Shown: one piece after another, positions 1 through 9,954 of the stretch
Layout of the letters: each line of letters opens with the position of its first letter
Position numbering within the stretch: the first letter of the stretch is position 1
DNA from: an uncultured Eudoraea sp.
GTDB taxonomy: Bacteria > Bacteroidota > Bacteroidia > Flavobacteriales > Flavobacteriaceae
Length of the DNA: 64,000 bases
NCBI GenBank assembly: GCA_947258555.1
Contig: CAMYJF010000009.1
Location: forward strand, 29,697-93,696
Direction: 5' to 3'
The notes under the pieces: model-generated
Database searches by the model: none
Seen by the model: the letters and a program-made list of their open reading frames with translations, nothing else
What the model was told of the DNA's origin: nothing
Program-made: the position numbers and the translations under genes

Positions 1-2858
1 CGATTCACAAAGAGAACAAGACTAAAAATATTCCCGTTCTCGGTATCACCGGAACCGGAGGCGCTGGAAAATCCTCTTTAGTAGACGAATTGGTAAGACG
101 CTTTTTAGCCGATTTCCCGGAAAAAAATGTAGCCATTATTTCTGTGGATCCTTCCAAACGAAAAACGGGTGGTGCCTTACTGGGGGACCGCATTCGGATG
201 AATGCCATTAATAACCCGAGGGTGTATATGCGCAGCCTGGCGACACGCCAATCCAACCTGGCCCTTTCCAAATATGTGAATGAAGCCGTTGAGATCGTTA
301 AAGCTGCCAATTATGACCTGGTCATCCTGGAGACATCGGGGATCGGACAGAGTGATACGGAGATCATAGAGCACAGCGATGTTTCCCTCTATGTGATGAC
401 GCCTGAATTCGGAGCTGCTACCCAGCTGGAGAAAATAGATATGCTGGATTTTGCAGACCTGGTTGCCATCAACAAATTTGACAAGCGCGGAGCACTCGAT
501 GCCATTCGGGATGTGAAAAAGCAATATATGCGTAACAACCAATTATGGGACACGCCTCAGGAAGAGCTGCCTGTATATGGTACCATCGCCTCACAATTCA
601 ATGACCCGGGGATGAACAGCCTGTATAGGGCAGTTATGGATGCCCTTGTTGAGAAATCTGCAGCCGATCTGAAATCAGATTTTAAGATCAGCGAAGCGAT
701 GAGCGAAAAGATCTATATCATACCGCCGGCACGCACGCGTTACCTTTCGGAGATCGCGGAGAATAACAGGAACTATGATGAGCATTCCCTGGAAGCGTCG
801 GAAGTAGCACAAAAACTATACGGACTTTATAAAAGCATTGAAACGATCAGTGGAGCATCGGTGAATCTGGATCGAAATGGACTGGTCGTCGAAGGCACAT
901 CGGAAGAAAATAAAGAATTGATCGCTCTGCTATTGGCTGAATTCGATAAAGAAAAACTCAATCTGGATCCGCACCACTGGGAACTCATCCTGAATTGGGA
1001 AAGCATAAAAAAGCGCTACAAAGACGCAGAATTCACTTTTAGGGTAAGAGATCGAAAGATTGAGATCGCCACACATACAACCTCTTTATCGCATCAGGAG
1101 ATCCCTAAAATAGCGCTGCCAAAATACAAGGCCTGGGGCGATATCCTCCAATGGTGCCTTCAGGAAAATGTTCCCGGAGAATTTCCCTATACATCCGGAC
1201 TATACAATTTTAAACGAACAGGGGAAGATCCTACCAGGATGTTTGCCGGGGAGGGAAGCCCGGAGCGCACCAATATGCGCTTTCATTATGTCAGCAAGGA
1301 AACGCCTGCCAAAAGGCTCTCAACGGCCTTTGATAGTGTAACGCTCTATGGCAATGACCCGGATCACCGACCCGACATCTATGGGAAGATCGGCAATGCC
1401 GGGGTTTCTGTATGCTGTCTGGATGACGCGAAGAAATTGTATTCAGGCTTTGACCTGATCGATCCAATGACCTCAGTGAGCATGACGATCAATGGTCCGG
1501 CTCCTATGTTGCTGGGCTACTTCCTGAATGCCGCTATTGATCAGCAATGTGAAAAGTATATCAGGGAAAATGGCCTCGAAAAAGAGGTTGAGAAGAGCTT
1601 AAAAGAGCGTTTTGATAAGAAAAAGATAGAAAGACCTTCCTATCGTGGCGAACTTCCGGAAGGCAATGACGGACTGGGGCTGCTTTTATTGGGAGTTACA
1701 GGCGACGAGATCCTTCCTTCAAATACCTATGAGGAGATCAAGGTTAATACGCTTACGAAAGTACGAGGCACTGTCCAAGCCGATATTTTAAAAGAAGATC
1801 AGGCGCAAAACACTTGTATATTCTCGACAGAATTTGCCTTGCGGCTTATGGGCGATGTACAGGAATACTTTATTCATCAGAAGATCCGCAATTTTTATTC
1901 TGTCTCAATTTCCGGTTATCATATTGCCGAAGCCGGGGCTAACCCTATTTCCCAATTGGCCTTTACCTTGTCTAATGGCTTCACCTATGTGGAGTATTAT
2001 TTGAGCAGGGGAATGGACATTAACGAATTTGGTCCAAACCTTTCTTTCTTTTTCTCCAATGGCGTAGATCCTGAATATGCTGTTATTGGTCGTGTTGCCA
2101 GAAGGATCTGGTCAAAAGCCATGAAATTTCTGTATGAGGCAAATCCACGTGCACAAATGCTGAAATACCATATTCAGACCTCAGGACGGAGCCTACATGC
2201 CCAGGAGATCGATTTTAATGATATCCGAACGACCTTGCAGGCACTTTATGCCATATACGATAATTGTAATTCTCTGCATACGAATGCCTATGATGAGGCT
2301 ATTACCACCCCTACGGAAGAATCTGTTCGCAGGGCAATGGCCATCCAGTTGATCATCAACAAGGAATTGGGCTTGGCCAAAAATGAGAATCCGCTTCAAG
2401 GCTCGTTTATTATTGAAGAACTCACAGATCTTGTAGAAGATGCCGTATTGCTGGAATTTGACAGGATCACAGAAAGGGGTGGCGTATTAGGAGCCATGGA
2501 GACGATGTACCAGCGGAACAAGATCCAGGAGGAAAGCTTGCATTACGAAATGCTGAAACATAGTGGGAAATACCCGATAGTTGGGGTAAATACCTTTTTG
2601 AGCAGCAAAGGCTCTCCAACGATCCTGCCCAGGGAGGTGATCCGGGCTACAGAACAGGAGAAAATGGATCAGATCAATACCTTAACCCAGTTGCATTCAG
2701 CTATGGATACAGACGAATTGATCCTGGGATTACAGGAGGCAGCTGTTCAAAATAATAATATCTTTGCAGCTTTAATGGAGGCGACCAAAAAGTGTTCTTT
2801 GGGGCAGATCACCAAAGCCTTGTTCGCCGTCGGCGGACAGTATCGCCGGAATATGTAA
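1..2858 (+). CDS. icmF: IcmF-type fused acyl-CoA mutase (5' truncated by window edge)
   Basis: This is the 3' part of a fused adenosylcobalamin-dependent acyl-CoA mutase with a built-in MeaB-like G-protein chaperone. The open frame begins at base 3 without a start codon, so the gene enters from the left; about 951 residues are visible. A P-loop (GTGGAGKSS, bases 51-77) opens the GTPase domain. The C-terminal two thirds is the mutase TIM barrel, with [28 protein letters not shown] and [14 protein letters not shown]; the His in SGYH matches the catalytic His of methylmalonyl-CoA mutase. The N-terminal B12-binding domain expected in this family must lie upstream. Family members isomerise isobutyryl-CoA/butyryl-CoA or related branched acyl-CoAs; which substrate applies here cannot be read. 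etfBA follows after 27 bp, fitting acyl-CoA catabolism. Confidence 0.93.
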   Translation, partial: IHKENKTKNIPVLGITGTGGAGKSSLVDELVRRFLADFPEKNVAIISVDPSKRKTGGALLGDRIRMNAINNPRVYMRSLATRQSNLALSKYVNEAVEIVKAANYDLVILETSGIGQSDTEIIEHSDVSLYVMTPEFGAATQLEKIDMLDFADLVAINKFDKRGALDAIRDVKKQYMRNNQLWDTPQEELPVYGTIASQFNDPGMNSLYRAVMDALVEKSAADLKSDFKISEAMSEKIYIIPPARTRYLSEIAENNRNYDEHSLEASEVAQKLYGLYKSIETISGASVNLDRNGLVVEGTSEENKELIALLLAEFDKEKLNLDPHHWELILNWESIKKRYKDAEFTFRVRDRKIEIATHTTSLSHQEIPKIALPKYKAWGDILQWCLQENVPGEFPYTSGLYNFKRTGEDPTRMFAGEGSPERTNMRFHYVSKETPAKRLSTAFDSVTLYGNDPDHRPDIYGKIGNAGVSVCCLDDAKKLYSGFDLIDPMTSVSMTINGPAPMLLGYFLNAAIDQQCEKYIRENGLEKEVEKSLKERFDKKKIERPSYRGELPEGNDGLGLLLLGVTGDEILPSNTYEEIKVNTLTKVRGTVQADILKEDQAQNTCIFSTEFALRLMGDVQEYFIHQKIRNFYSVSISGYHIAEAGANPISQLAFTLSNGFTYVEYYLSRGMDINEFGPNLSFFFSNGVDPEYAVIGRVARRIWSKAMKFLYEANPRAQMLKYHIQTSGRSLHAQEIDFNDIRTTLQALYAIYDNCNSLHTNAYDEAITTPTEESVRRAMAIQLIINKELGLAKNENPLQGSFIIEELTDLVEDAVLLEFDRITERGGVLGAMETMYQRNKIQEESLHYEMLKHSGKYPIVGVNTFLSSKGSPTILPREVIRATEQEKMDQINTLTQLHSAMDTDELILGLQEAAVQNNNIFAALMEATKKCSLGQITKALFAVGGQYRRNM

Positions 2859-2885
2859 ACACTAACAATATAATTCGATCATAGT

Positions 2886-3632
2886 ATGAAAATCTTAGTT
2901 TGTATCAGCCATGTGCCGGACACCACTTCCAAGATCAATTTCGCAGAAGGAGATACGAAGTTCGATGCCAATGGCGTACAATTTGTTATTAATCCGAATG
3001 ATGAATTTGGGCTTACCCGTGCCATGTGGTTTAAGGAAAAACAAGGGGCATCTGTGGATGTCATTAATGTAGGAGGCGCTGAGACCGAGCCTACCCTCAG
3101 AAAGGCTTTGGCCATAGGGGCAGATAAAGCGATCCGGGTGAATACCGAAGCCAAAGATGGTTACCAGGTAGCCGGGGAATTGGCGAAAGTGGCACAGGAT
3201 GGTGGATATGACCTCATTATTGGGGGTCGTGAATCTATCGACTACAACGGCGGAATGGTTCCTGGCATGATTGCCGCTATGATGGGAGCCAGTTTTATCA
3301 ATAATTGCATTGGGTTGGAAGTTGATGGCTCTTCAGTAACGGCAATTCGAGAAATAGATGGAGGGAAAGAAACTGTTTCAACTTCCTTACCATTGGTTGT
3401 AGGCGGACAGAAAGGAATCGTTGAAGAAAGTGATCTTCGGATTCCCAATATGAGAGGGATCATGATGGCACGCCAAAAACCATTGGAAGTTGTTGAACCT
3501 TCAGGAACTGCTGTAAAGTCAGCATCAGTACAATTTGAAAAACCGGCACCTAAAGGCGCTGTTAAATTAGTAGATCCGGAAAACCTGGATGAATTGATCA
3601 GCTTACTTCATAATGAAGCCAAGGTTATTTAA
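2886..3632 (+). CDS. etfB: electron transfer flavoprotein, beta subunit
   Basis: This 248-residue protein is the small subunit of the soluble ETF heterodimer, which passes electrons from acyl-CoA dehydrogenases to the respiratory chain through ETF:quinone oxidoreductase. It starts MKILVCISHVPDT and contains the family segments NPNDEFGLTRA and IIGGRESIDYNGGMVPGM, followed by SLPLVVGGQKGIVE and PNMRGIMMARQKP near the C-terminus. Length fits the family (about 250). It sits 27 bp after the mutase gene and 34 bp before etfA, so the three genes look co-transcribed; no separate promoter is evident. Confidence 0.95.
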   Translation: MKILVCISHVPDTTSKINFAEGDTKFDANGVQFVINPNDEFGLTRAMWFKEKQGASVDVINVGGAETEPTLRKALAIGADKAIRVNTEAKDGYQVAGELAKVAQDGGYDLIIGGRESIDYNGGMVPGMIAAMMGASFINNCIGLEVDGSSVTAIREIDGGKETVSTSLPLVVGGQKGIVEESDLRIPNMRGIMMARQKPLEVVEPSGTAVKSASVQFEKPAPKGAVKLVDPENLDELISLLHNEAKVI

Positions 3633-3666
3633 TAAATAGAAGCGTTACAGATTAGAATCAAGAAAT

Positions 3667-4626
3667 ATGTCAGTATTAGTTTATACAGAATCAGAACAGG
3701 GAAAATATAAGAAATCAGCCTTTGAAGTTGCCTCCTATGGCAGTGCTTTGGCTGAGAAAATGGGCACAGGAGTCAGTGCTATAGCATTTAATGCAGAAGA
3801 TGCGGGAGCTCTGGGCAACTATGGAGTTGGAAAAGTACTCCAGGTCTCGGATGCTTCTTTTGAATCCTTTACAGCAGCCAAATACGCCAAGGCAATTGCA
3901 GCTGCGGCCAGGCAGGAAAATGCAACGGTGGTAGTGCTTAGCTCTAGCGCCAACAGCAAATACCTGGCACCTTTATTAGCGGTTGAGTTAGAGGCGGGAT
4001 ACGCTTCTAATGTGATCGCCTTGCCTGATGATGTTTCAAGTTTCAAAGTAAAACGTAATGCCTTTACGAATAAGGCGTATGCTTTTACTTCTATTAGTTC
4101 CGATATAAAATTAGTTGGGGTTTCCAATAATTCTTTTGGTGTTACTGAAAAAGGAGGGTCTGCAACTGTCGAATCCTTTGCGCCGGATGCTTCTGCAGAT
4201 GGGGTTTCCGTTGATGGACAGGATAAAGCTGCCGGTAAAGTCACTATAGCAGATGCAGATATCGTTGTCTCCGGCGGACGTGGACTCAAAGGACCGGAAA
4301 ACTGGAATATGGTCGAAGAACTTGCTGATGTTTTAGGGGCTGCAACCGCTTGCTCTAAACCAGTATCCGACATGGGCTGGCGACCACACTCGGAGCATGT
4401 GGGTCAGACGGGGAAACCAGTAGCTTCTAACCTGTATATCGCCATTGGTATTTCCGGGGCTATACAACACCTTGCGGGGATCAATGCCTCTAAGGTTAAG
4501 GTCGTGATCAATACAGACCCTGAAGCGCCTTTCTTTAAAGCTGCGGATTATGGCGTTGTGGGTGATGCCTTTTCTGTCGTACCACAGTTGATTGAAAAAC
4601 TGAAAGCGTTTAAGGCTGCAGGCTAA
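3667..4626 (+). CDS. etfA: electron transfer flavoprotein, alpha subunit
   Basis: This 319-residue protein is the FAD-binding large subunit of ETF and partner of the preceding EtfB. The N-terminal domain (about 1-190) starts MSVLVYTESEQGKYKKSAFE. The C-terminal FAD domain has VVSGGRGLKGPENW, the flavin motif VGQTGKPV, LYIAIGISGAIQHLAGI, and the terminal INTDPEAPFFKAADYGVVGD segment, all hallmarks of EtfA. Length is typical (about 320). It is the last gene of the transcript: a strong intrinsic terminator lies 26 bp after the stop. Confidence 0.96.
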   Translation: MSVLVYTESEQGKYKKSAFEVASYGSALAEKMGTGVSAIAFNAEDAGALGNYGVGKVLQVSDASFESFTAAKYAKAIAAAARQENATVVVLSSSANSKYLAPLLAVELEAGYASNVIALPDDVSSFKVKRNAFTNKAYAFTSISSDIKLVGVSNNSFGVTEKGGSATVESFAPDASADGVSVDGQDKAAGKVTIADADIVVSGGRGLKGPENWNMVEELADVLGAATACSKPVSDMGWRPHSEHVGQTGKPVASNLYIAIGISGAIQHLAGINASKVKVVINTDPEAPFFKAADYGVVGDAFSVVPQLIEKLKAFKAAG

Positions 4627-4651
4627 GATAAGAGGATAGGAAAAAATATGA

Positions 4652-4678
4652 AAACCGGCCCTTGTGGCCGGTTTTTTT
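4652..4678 (+). terminator. intrinsic terminator after etfA
   Basis: A 9-bp GC-rich stem (AAACCGGCC / GGCCGGTTT) with a CTTGT loop is followed by a run of T. It closes the mutase-etfB-etfA transcript. Confidence 0.9.
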
Positions 4679-4821
4679 GTGCCAAAAAAAGTGTGTCGGA
4701 AATTTCTTTTAACATCCTGATAAATATCATTTTATATACCGTTTTACTGCGGTACTTTTATACGCTTGACCATGTATGTCCTAGAGATCAAGCCCATTAT
4801 GAACAAAAAACAAAATGTACC

Positions 4822-5328
4822 ATGAAAAAGTTAGTTATTGGGTTATTCTTTTTGGGTGTGACCGCCCCAATGTTTGCACAAGTCGTGCAGACCGAGCAAT
4901 TAGAAGAAGTAGTTCTTACAGCAGTGAACTACAAGTATGTTAGTACAATGGGTGTCACTAATGAGGCACTTCCCGTCCAGACATTAAGACGAAAAGCGGC
5001 CAATTTTGACATTCAGAATTCAGACCTGTACCAGGATGATTACGATATGTACCATGTTTCCTTCTTTATTCCTGATGGAAAAATGGTTGTTGCCTATGAT
5101 AAGGAAGGCAAGATCATGAGAACTATTGAAAAGTTCAAGAATGTTGCACTTCCGGAAGCTGTACGAGATGCAGTTACTGAACGATTCCCCGGCTGGACAC
5201 TCACCGAGGATCAGTACAAGGTTACCTACCATGATAAGAAGGGGGTTAACAAGAAGTACAAAATTCGTCTGGAAAATGGCGATAAAATGCTTCGCGTGAA
5301 ACTAGATGAAGAAGGAAACTTCCAATAG
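4822..5328 (+). CDS. secreted PepSY-like protein
   Basis: This is a 168-residue exported protein. The frame is open further upstream, but the earlier start would lie inside the etfA terminator; the ATG at 4822 gives a clean signal peptide, MKKLVIGLFFLGVTAPMFAQ, with cleavage after AQ. The mature part holds one PepSY-like unit (about residues 75-165): DYDMYHVSFF, VAYDKEGKIMRTIEKFKN, LPEAVRDAVTERFPGW and a closing KMLRVKLDEEGNF. Such small periplasmic proteins are common in Bacteroidota, and their function is mostly unknown. It stands alone between two terminators. The assignment to the PepSY-like group is by pattern only. Confidence 0.75.
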   Translation: MKKLVIGLFFLGVTAPMFAQVVQTEQLEEVVLTAVNYKYVSTMGVTNEALPVQTLRRKAANFDIQNSDLYQDDYDMYHVSFFIPDGKMVVAYDKEGKIMRTIEKFKNVALPEAVRDAVTERFPGWTLTEDQYKVTYHDKKGVNKKYKIRLENGDKMLRVKLDEEGNFQ

Positions 5329-5352
5329 GATGTACATGTTTAGTAGGGTGAA

Positions 5353-5381
5353 AGGAGCCGCGGGAGCGGCTCCTTTTTTTT
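5353..5381 (+). terminator. intrinsic terminator
   Basis: A 9-bp stem AGGAGCCGC / GCGGCTCCT with a GGGA loop is followed by eight or more T. It lies 24 bp after the PepSY-like gene. Confidence 0.9.
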
Positions 5382-5478
5382 GTTAGGAACAATTGCTTTT
5401 TTTTTGAATGGGATTATTATTTTGGTTTGACTCCTGCCTAAACGACTTCCCTTTGCCCGCCAGATTGTAGTTAAAAAG

Positions 5479-6168
5479 TTATTGCAATCCTCCTTTTAGG
5501 ACCTTCCAAACATTTTCACGGAGTATTTGATGCCCTTCGGCCGTTGGGTGTATGCCGTCTTCAAGATTTAAATCCGGATTGCCCGCTACGCCTTCCAATA
5601 AAAATGGAATAAGGGGGATCTCATTCTTTTCGGCCAATTCGGGAAATATATTTCTAAACTCTGCAGTGTACTCAGGCCCCATGTTTGGTGGGATTTGCAT
5701 ACCCGCCAAGATAATCCGGGTATCGGCATTCTTTTCCAGTACCAGGTCGATAATAGCCTGTAAATTTTGTTGCGTCTTGTTCAGGGGTATTCCGCGCAAT
5801 CCGTCATTGGCTCCAAGTTCCAGAACAAAAACATCCACTTTTTGGTTCAAGACCCAATTTAGCCGGTTGAGACCTCCGGAAGTGGTCTCACCGCTCACCC
5901 CTGAATTGATCACCGTATAATTTAGGCCCAACGAGTCTAACCGTTCCTGGATCAAGGCAGGGAACGCTTCCTCTAGTTTGAGGCCATAGCCTGCAGTAAG
6001 GCTGTCGCCATAAAACAAAATGACCTTTGTGTCATTTTCAACGGCATTTGTTTGCGATACTTCTGTGCCCTTTGAATCTTGAACACTCGTTTCCTTATTC
6101 CCGGAATCCCCACAGGAGAAAAAGAACAACAAAAGAAAAAAATAACGAAACTTTAATAGCTTCTGCAT
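5479..6168 (-). CDS. SGNH/GDSL esterase lipoprotein, TesA-like
   Basis: This 229-residue lipid-anchored hydrolase belongs to the SGNH family (arylesterase / lysophospholipase / thioesterase I group). A lipoprotein signal ends at Cys19 (FFFSC). Block I GDSLTAGYG carries the nucleophile Ser56, block II has Gly at 89-94 (SGVSGE), block III is GAND with Asn121, and block V DGIHPTAEGH gives Asp204 and His207, so the catalytic set is complete. It is divergent from a YbbA/YbbP-type ABC exporter, the same arrangement as tesA-ybbA-ybbP in enterobacteria. The outer envelope location is inferred from the lipobox. Confidence 0.9.
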   Translation of the reverse strand: MQKLLKFRYFFLLLFFFSCGDSGNKETSVQDSKGTEVSQTNAVENDTKVILFYGDSLTAGYGLKLEEAFPALIQERLDSLGLNYTVINSGVSGETTSGGLNRLNWVLNQKVDVFVLELGANDGLRGIPLNKTQQNLQAIIDLVLEKNADTRIILAGMQIPPNMGPEYTAEFRNIFPELAEKNEIPLIPFLLEGVAGNPDLNLEDGIHPTAEGHQILRENVWKVLKGGLQ

Positions 6169-6254
6169 CGGTGTTTACCCTATAATTTAAAATCTATTAC
6201 CTATTTTCCCGACTGATGAATTGTTCATTTTAAAACAAAGCGAAGCACAGGCAT

Positions 6255-6944
6255 ATGTCAGAGATTCTAAAGGTAAACCATCTTGGTAAAATCTATAGTA
6301 GCGGTTCCAAAAAATTAAGGGTTTTGGATGCTATTTCGTTCAGTGTAACGGCAGGCGAGACGTTTGCCATTGTTGGTCCGTCAGGGAGTGGCAAAACCAC
6401 ATTATTAGGCCTTTGTGCCGGATTGGATAGTCCTAGTGAGGGCACCATAGAGCTTTGCGGCACCAATTTGGGTACATTGAACGAAGATGAACGTGCATTA
6501 CTTCGCAACAAAGAGGTGGGATTTATATTTCAAAATTTTCAATTACTGCCCACACTAACAGCCCTGGAGAATGTTATTGTGCCCCTGGAATTACGCGGAG
6601 TAAAAGAGCCTGCTAAGATAGGGATGGATCTTTTGGACAAAGTTGGCCTGCAAGACCGTTTTCACCACTATCCCTCTCAGTTGTCTGGGGGTGAACAACA
6701 GCGGGTGGCACTGGCCAGATCGTATTCGGGCAAACCGTCCATCTTGTTTGCCGATGAACCGACGGGTAATTTGGACCAGGAAACCGGAGATAAAGTAGTG
6801 CAATTGCTTTTTGACTTGAACAAAGAAGCCAATACTACATTGGTCATTGTTACCCACGATATGGAACTCGCTCAAAAAACACAACGTATCATTGGGCTAA
6901 AAGGTGGAAAAATTGTTTCCAATCAATCTGTCGCCGTATCGTGA
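6255..6944 (+). CDS. ABC transporter ATP-binding protein, YbbA/LolD-like
   Basis: This 229-residue ATPase belongs to the MacB/LolD/YbbA group. Motifs in order are Walker A GPSGSGKT (41-48), Q-loop in IFQNFQLLPT (91-100), signature LSGGEQQR (143-150), Walker B ILFADEP (163-169) and H-loop His201. The FQLLPTLTALENV segment is typical of this group. The next gene, an FtsX-like permease, overlaps by 4 bp at GTGA, so the two are translationally coupled and form one exporter. Placement opposite a TesA-like esterase suggests the YbbAP subgroup. The substrate is unknown. Confidence 0.93.
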   Translation: MSEILKVNHLGKIYSSGSKKLRVLDAISFSVTAGETFAIVGPSGSGKTTLLGLCAGLDSPSEGTIELCGTNLGTLNEDERALLRNKEVGFIFQNFQLLPTLTALENVIVPLELRGVKEPAKIGMDLLDKVGLQDRFHHYPSQLSGGEQQRVALARSYSGKPSILFADEPTGNLDQETGDKVVQLLFDLNKEANTTLVIVTHDMELAQKTQRIIGLKGGKIVSNQSVAVS

Positions 6945-9514
6945 TCTACTCAGCTCATCCTTTTTCAAAACCAAAATTTAATTGGCTGTTCAAAATGGCG
7001 TTGCGTGACAGCAAGGCCAGTGGTACACGGCTCTTGCTTTTTATGGCATCCATTATTTTGGGTATAGCTGCCGTGGTTTCCATTCAATCCTTCAGTGAAA
7101 ACCTGGAAGAGAATATCGCAATACAATCCAAGGCATTGATGGGTGCTGATTTTTTGATCGACAGTGACCAACTGCCCAATGAAAGGGTATGGGCCATAAT
7201 GGATTCCCTTGGGGGGGCTGACGCCAAAGCGGCAACTTTTGCATCGATGGTAGTATTTCCCAATACCGGGAAGACTAAGTTGGTTTCGGTGCGTGGTATA
7301 GATGGGCCATATCCGTTTTATGGCGAATTGCAGACGGAACCCGCCCTGGCAGCTGATCAATATCAAGAATCGGGTGGGGCCCTTGTCGATGCTACCCTTT
7401 TAATGCAATACGATTTGAAAGTGGGAGATTCCATAAGGCTGGGAAACAGCTCCTTCGCTATTACGGGCAGTTTGATTTCAGCTCCGGGAACGGGGGGTAT
7501 TGGGGCTTCCATAGCACCGCCAATATGGATTCCCTATAGGTCTATCGAAGAAACCGGACTCATACAAACGGGTAGTCGGGTAGGGTATGATTTTTATTTT
7601 GTGGCAGATAAAGATCAGGACCTGCAAGAACTGGACAGGGTCGTCGATCCCATGTTGGATATTGAAAATGCCGATTTGGACGTCCATGATACTACAGGGC
7701 AGCGAATAGGTCGACGTTATAATAACTTTGCTAAATTTTTGAATCTCGTGGCCTTTATCGCCCTATTGTTGGGTTGTGTAGGTATTGCAAGTTCTGTACA
7801 CATCTATATCAGGGAAAAGCTGCAAGCGGTTGCCATTCTTAAATGCCTGGGGGCTACAAGAAAACAGACCTTTTTGATTTATCTCATTCAAATAGCCACC
7901 ATGGGATTCGTAGGTGGATTGATCGGGGTACTTGTTGGGCTGTTACTACAACTGTCGTTCCCTTTGATATTGGAGGATCTTTTGCCTTTCGACATAGCGA
8001 TAAGTTTATCGCCGAAGGCGATATTTCTTGGCCTTTTGCTGGGGGTATTGATGTCGGTATTGTTTGCTTTGACCCCATTGCTTGGCACCTGGTATGTTTC
8101 ACCCTTACAGGTCTTACGGATACAGGAAAACGGAATAGTTAAATCACGGAACGCAAGCCTACTGGTTGGGCTCGCCATTATGGCGTTTATTTTTATTTTT
8201 TGTTATTGGCTGTTGGCAGATTTACGGTATACACTCTTTTTTGTTATTGGGGTATTGGTGGTATTCGCCATTTTAAGTGCCGTTTCGATTCTATTTATGA
8301 GATTGGTGAAAAAGTATTTTCCATCGTCCTGGGGATTTACTGCCCGCCAGAGCCTGCTCAATCTTTTTCGACCTAACAATCAAACCACGGTATTGATATT
8401 GGCCATTGGGGTGGGTACGTTCTTGATAAGTACACTGTATTTTTCCAGGGATATCCTCCTGGCGCGCGCTTCCATTGAGGATTCAGAAAAAGCGCCAAAC
8501 CTGGTATTATTGGATGTTCAAAGCGAACAGCGCAAGGCTGCTTCTCAAAGTATAGACGAGGCAGGATTCCCAGTTCTCGACGATATTCCCATAATCACCA
8601 TGCGAATGCAAAAAATTAAGGATTCCACAGTTCGGGAGATTATTGCCGACACTGCTTCTTCCATCAACTCATGGATCCTAAGCCATGAGTTTCGGGTAAC
8701 CTACCGGGATTCGTTGGTAGCATCAGAGGCAACAGTCGATGGGGAGTGGCCACAAACCAACGCACAGGCGAATATCATCCCTATTTCACTGGCAGATAAT
8801 GTGGCGCGCGATGCCCGCGTAGGGATTGGTGATCAAATCATATTTAATGTTCAGGGGGTATTGTTGCAAACCGTAGTAGCGCACATTCGAACGGTTGATT
8901 GGGCACGCATGCAAATAAATTTTTCAATAGTATTCCCTTCTGGGGTGTTAGAAGATGCTCCGCAATTTTTTGTGCTAACGACCAATGTACCTGATGTCAG
9001 GGCATCGGCACAGCTACAGCAAACTTTGATACAGCAGTTTCCTACGGTATCCATCATTGATCTGCGGCAGGTACTGACCGTGATTGAGGATATTTTGGAC
9101 AAAATTGCCTGGGTCATCAATTTTATGGCCTTTTTTAGCATTTTCACAGGTATCATCGTTTTGATAGGTTCGGTACGTACAAGCAAATACCAACGCATTA
9201 AAGAAAGTGTGCTGTTGCGCACCCTGGGTGCCAAAAGCAAACAACTACTCCGAATTACCGCTCTGGAGTATCTGTATTTAGGAATTTTAGGCAGCGGCAT
9301 TGGGATAGTACTTTCCCTAATGGGGAGTTTTCTGTTAGCCCGATTTGTCTTTGATACTGTTTTTGTCCCTTCATGGGTTCCCTTTTTAGTGGTATTGCCG
9401 GGTATAACTCTTTTAGTTCTCCTGATTGGATTATTGAACAGCCGTACTATACAACTAACTAAAAATGTAGTAGCTTCGCCGGGTGAAAACAGAGAAAGTA
9501 GATATAGACTTTGA
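6941..9514 (+). CDS. ABC exporter permease, FtsX/YbbP-like
   Basis: This 857-residue membrane protein starts at a GTG overlapping the ATPase stop. A first membrane segment near residues 30-50 is followed by a large periplasmic domain (about 55-255). Then come an FtsX-type helix trio (LVAFIALLLGCVGIASSVHIYI onward), a central pair, a second periplasmic domain, and a second FtsX trio ending VLLIGLLNSRTIQL; about ten membrane segments in all. Two FtsX cores in one chain fits the YbbP type rather than MacB (one core). The 3' end overlaps the following MarR gene by 32 bp. Confidence 0.9.
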   Translation: MIYSAHPFSKPKFNWLFKMALRDSKASGTRLLLFMASIILGIAAVVSIQSFSENLEENIAIQSKALMGADFLIDSDQLPNERVWAIMDSLGGADAKAATFASMVVFPNTGKTKLVSVRGIDGPYPFYGELQTEPALAADQYQESGGALVDATLLMQYDLKVGDSIRLGNSSFAITGSLISAPGTGGIGASIAPPIWIPYRSIEETGLIQTGSRVGYDFYFVADKDQDLQELDRVVDPMLDIENADLDVHDTTGQRIGRRYNNFAKFLNLVAFIALLLGCVGIASSVHIYIREKLQAVAILKCLGATRKQTFLIYLIQIATMGFVGGLIGVLVGLLLQLSFPLILEDLLPFDIAISLSPKAIFLGLLLGVLMSVLFALTPLLGTWYVSPLQVLRIQENGIVKSRNASLLVGLAIMAFIFIFCYWLLADLRYTLFFVIGVLVVFAILSAVSILFMRLVKKYFPSSWGFTARQSLLNLFRPNNQTTVLILAIGVGTFLISTLYFSRDILLARASIEDSEKAPNLVLLDVQSEQRKAASQSIDEAGFPVLDDIPIITMRMQKIKDSTVREIIADTASSINSWILSHEFRVTYRDSLVASEATVDGEWPQTNAQANIIPISLADNVARDARVGIGDQIIFNVQGVLLQTVVAHIRTVDWARMQINFSIVFPSGVLEDAPQFFVLTTNVPDVRASAQLQQTLIQQFPTVSIIDLRQVLTVIEDILDKIAWVINFMAFFSIFTGIIVLIGSVRTSKYQRIKESVLLRTLGAKSKQLLRITALEYLYLGILGSGIGIVLSLMGSFLLARFVFDTVFVPSWVPFLVVLPGITLLVLLIGLLNSRTIQLTKNVVASPGENRESRYRL

Positions 9515-9953
9515 TAACTCCATAGGTCCCTGGCTGGGAAAAACGGCAAAGATCGTAGGGTATCACCTGCAAGAGGAATTTACCAGGGCTGGTCTGGATA
9601 TTACAAAAGAACAGATGGTCATTCTGAAGAAACTATATGAGCGGGATGGTCTCGCCCAAAACGAGCTTGCAGAACTGACTTTTCGTGATAAATCTTCTCT
9701 TACCCGACTTATCTCTACCCTCGAGCGCAAGGGCTATGTACGACGTGTACGCTGCCCGGAAGACAAGCGTGTGAACTTTATTTTACTCACGGAAGAGGGT
9801 AAAACCATGTGGCAAAATGCAAAGCCCGTTGCGCAACAATTAATTCAGCGTATGCGAACCGACCTATCTGAAAAAGAAGTTGATCAATTTATAGAAACCC
9901 TAAGAAAAATACAGGGCAGTCTGAAGCATTCAGAACCTGCTCGAATTACGTGA
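9483..9953 (+). CDS. MarR-family transcriptional regulator
   Basis: This 156-residue winged-helix regulator has its recognition region at about 55-80 (LAELTFRDKSSLTRLISTLE). The wing is GYVRRVRCPEDKRVNFILL, and the dimerisation helices flank this core. The only reasonable start is GTG at 9483, inside the end of the permease gene; the next Met would remove the first helix. It is 1 bp from the adaptor gene of an RND efflux set, so it is probably the local repressor, as MarR proteins often are for the efflux operon they sit in. No operator palindrome could be singled out because its upstream region is coding. Confidence 0.9.
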   Translation: MKTEKVDIDFDNSIGPWLGKTAKIVGYHLQEEFTRAGLDITKEQMVILKKLYERDGLAQNELAELTFRDKSSLTRLISTLERKGYVRRVRCPEDKRVNFILLTEEGKTMWQNAKPVAQQLIQRMRTDLSEKEVDQFIETLRKIQGSLKHSEPARIT

Positions 9954-9954
9954 T

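Noticed and set aside
3819..4373. 184-residue minus-strand open frame over etfA
   Set aside because: Antisense to a well-conserved gene; composition is Ser/Thr/Ala-rich as expected from the reverse of an Ala-rich coding strand.
4648..4821. Longer N-terminus for the PepSY-like protein
   Set aside because: The extension would start inside the etfA terminator and hide the signal peptide.
8851..9549. 232-residue minus-strand open frame at the end of the permease gene
   Set aside because: Antisense to the conserved FtsX trio; basic, Cys/Arg-rich composition typical of a shadow.
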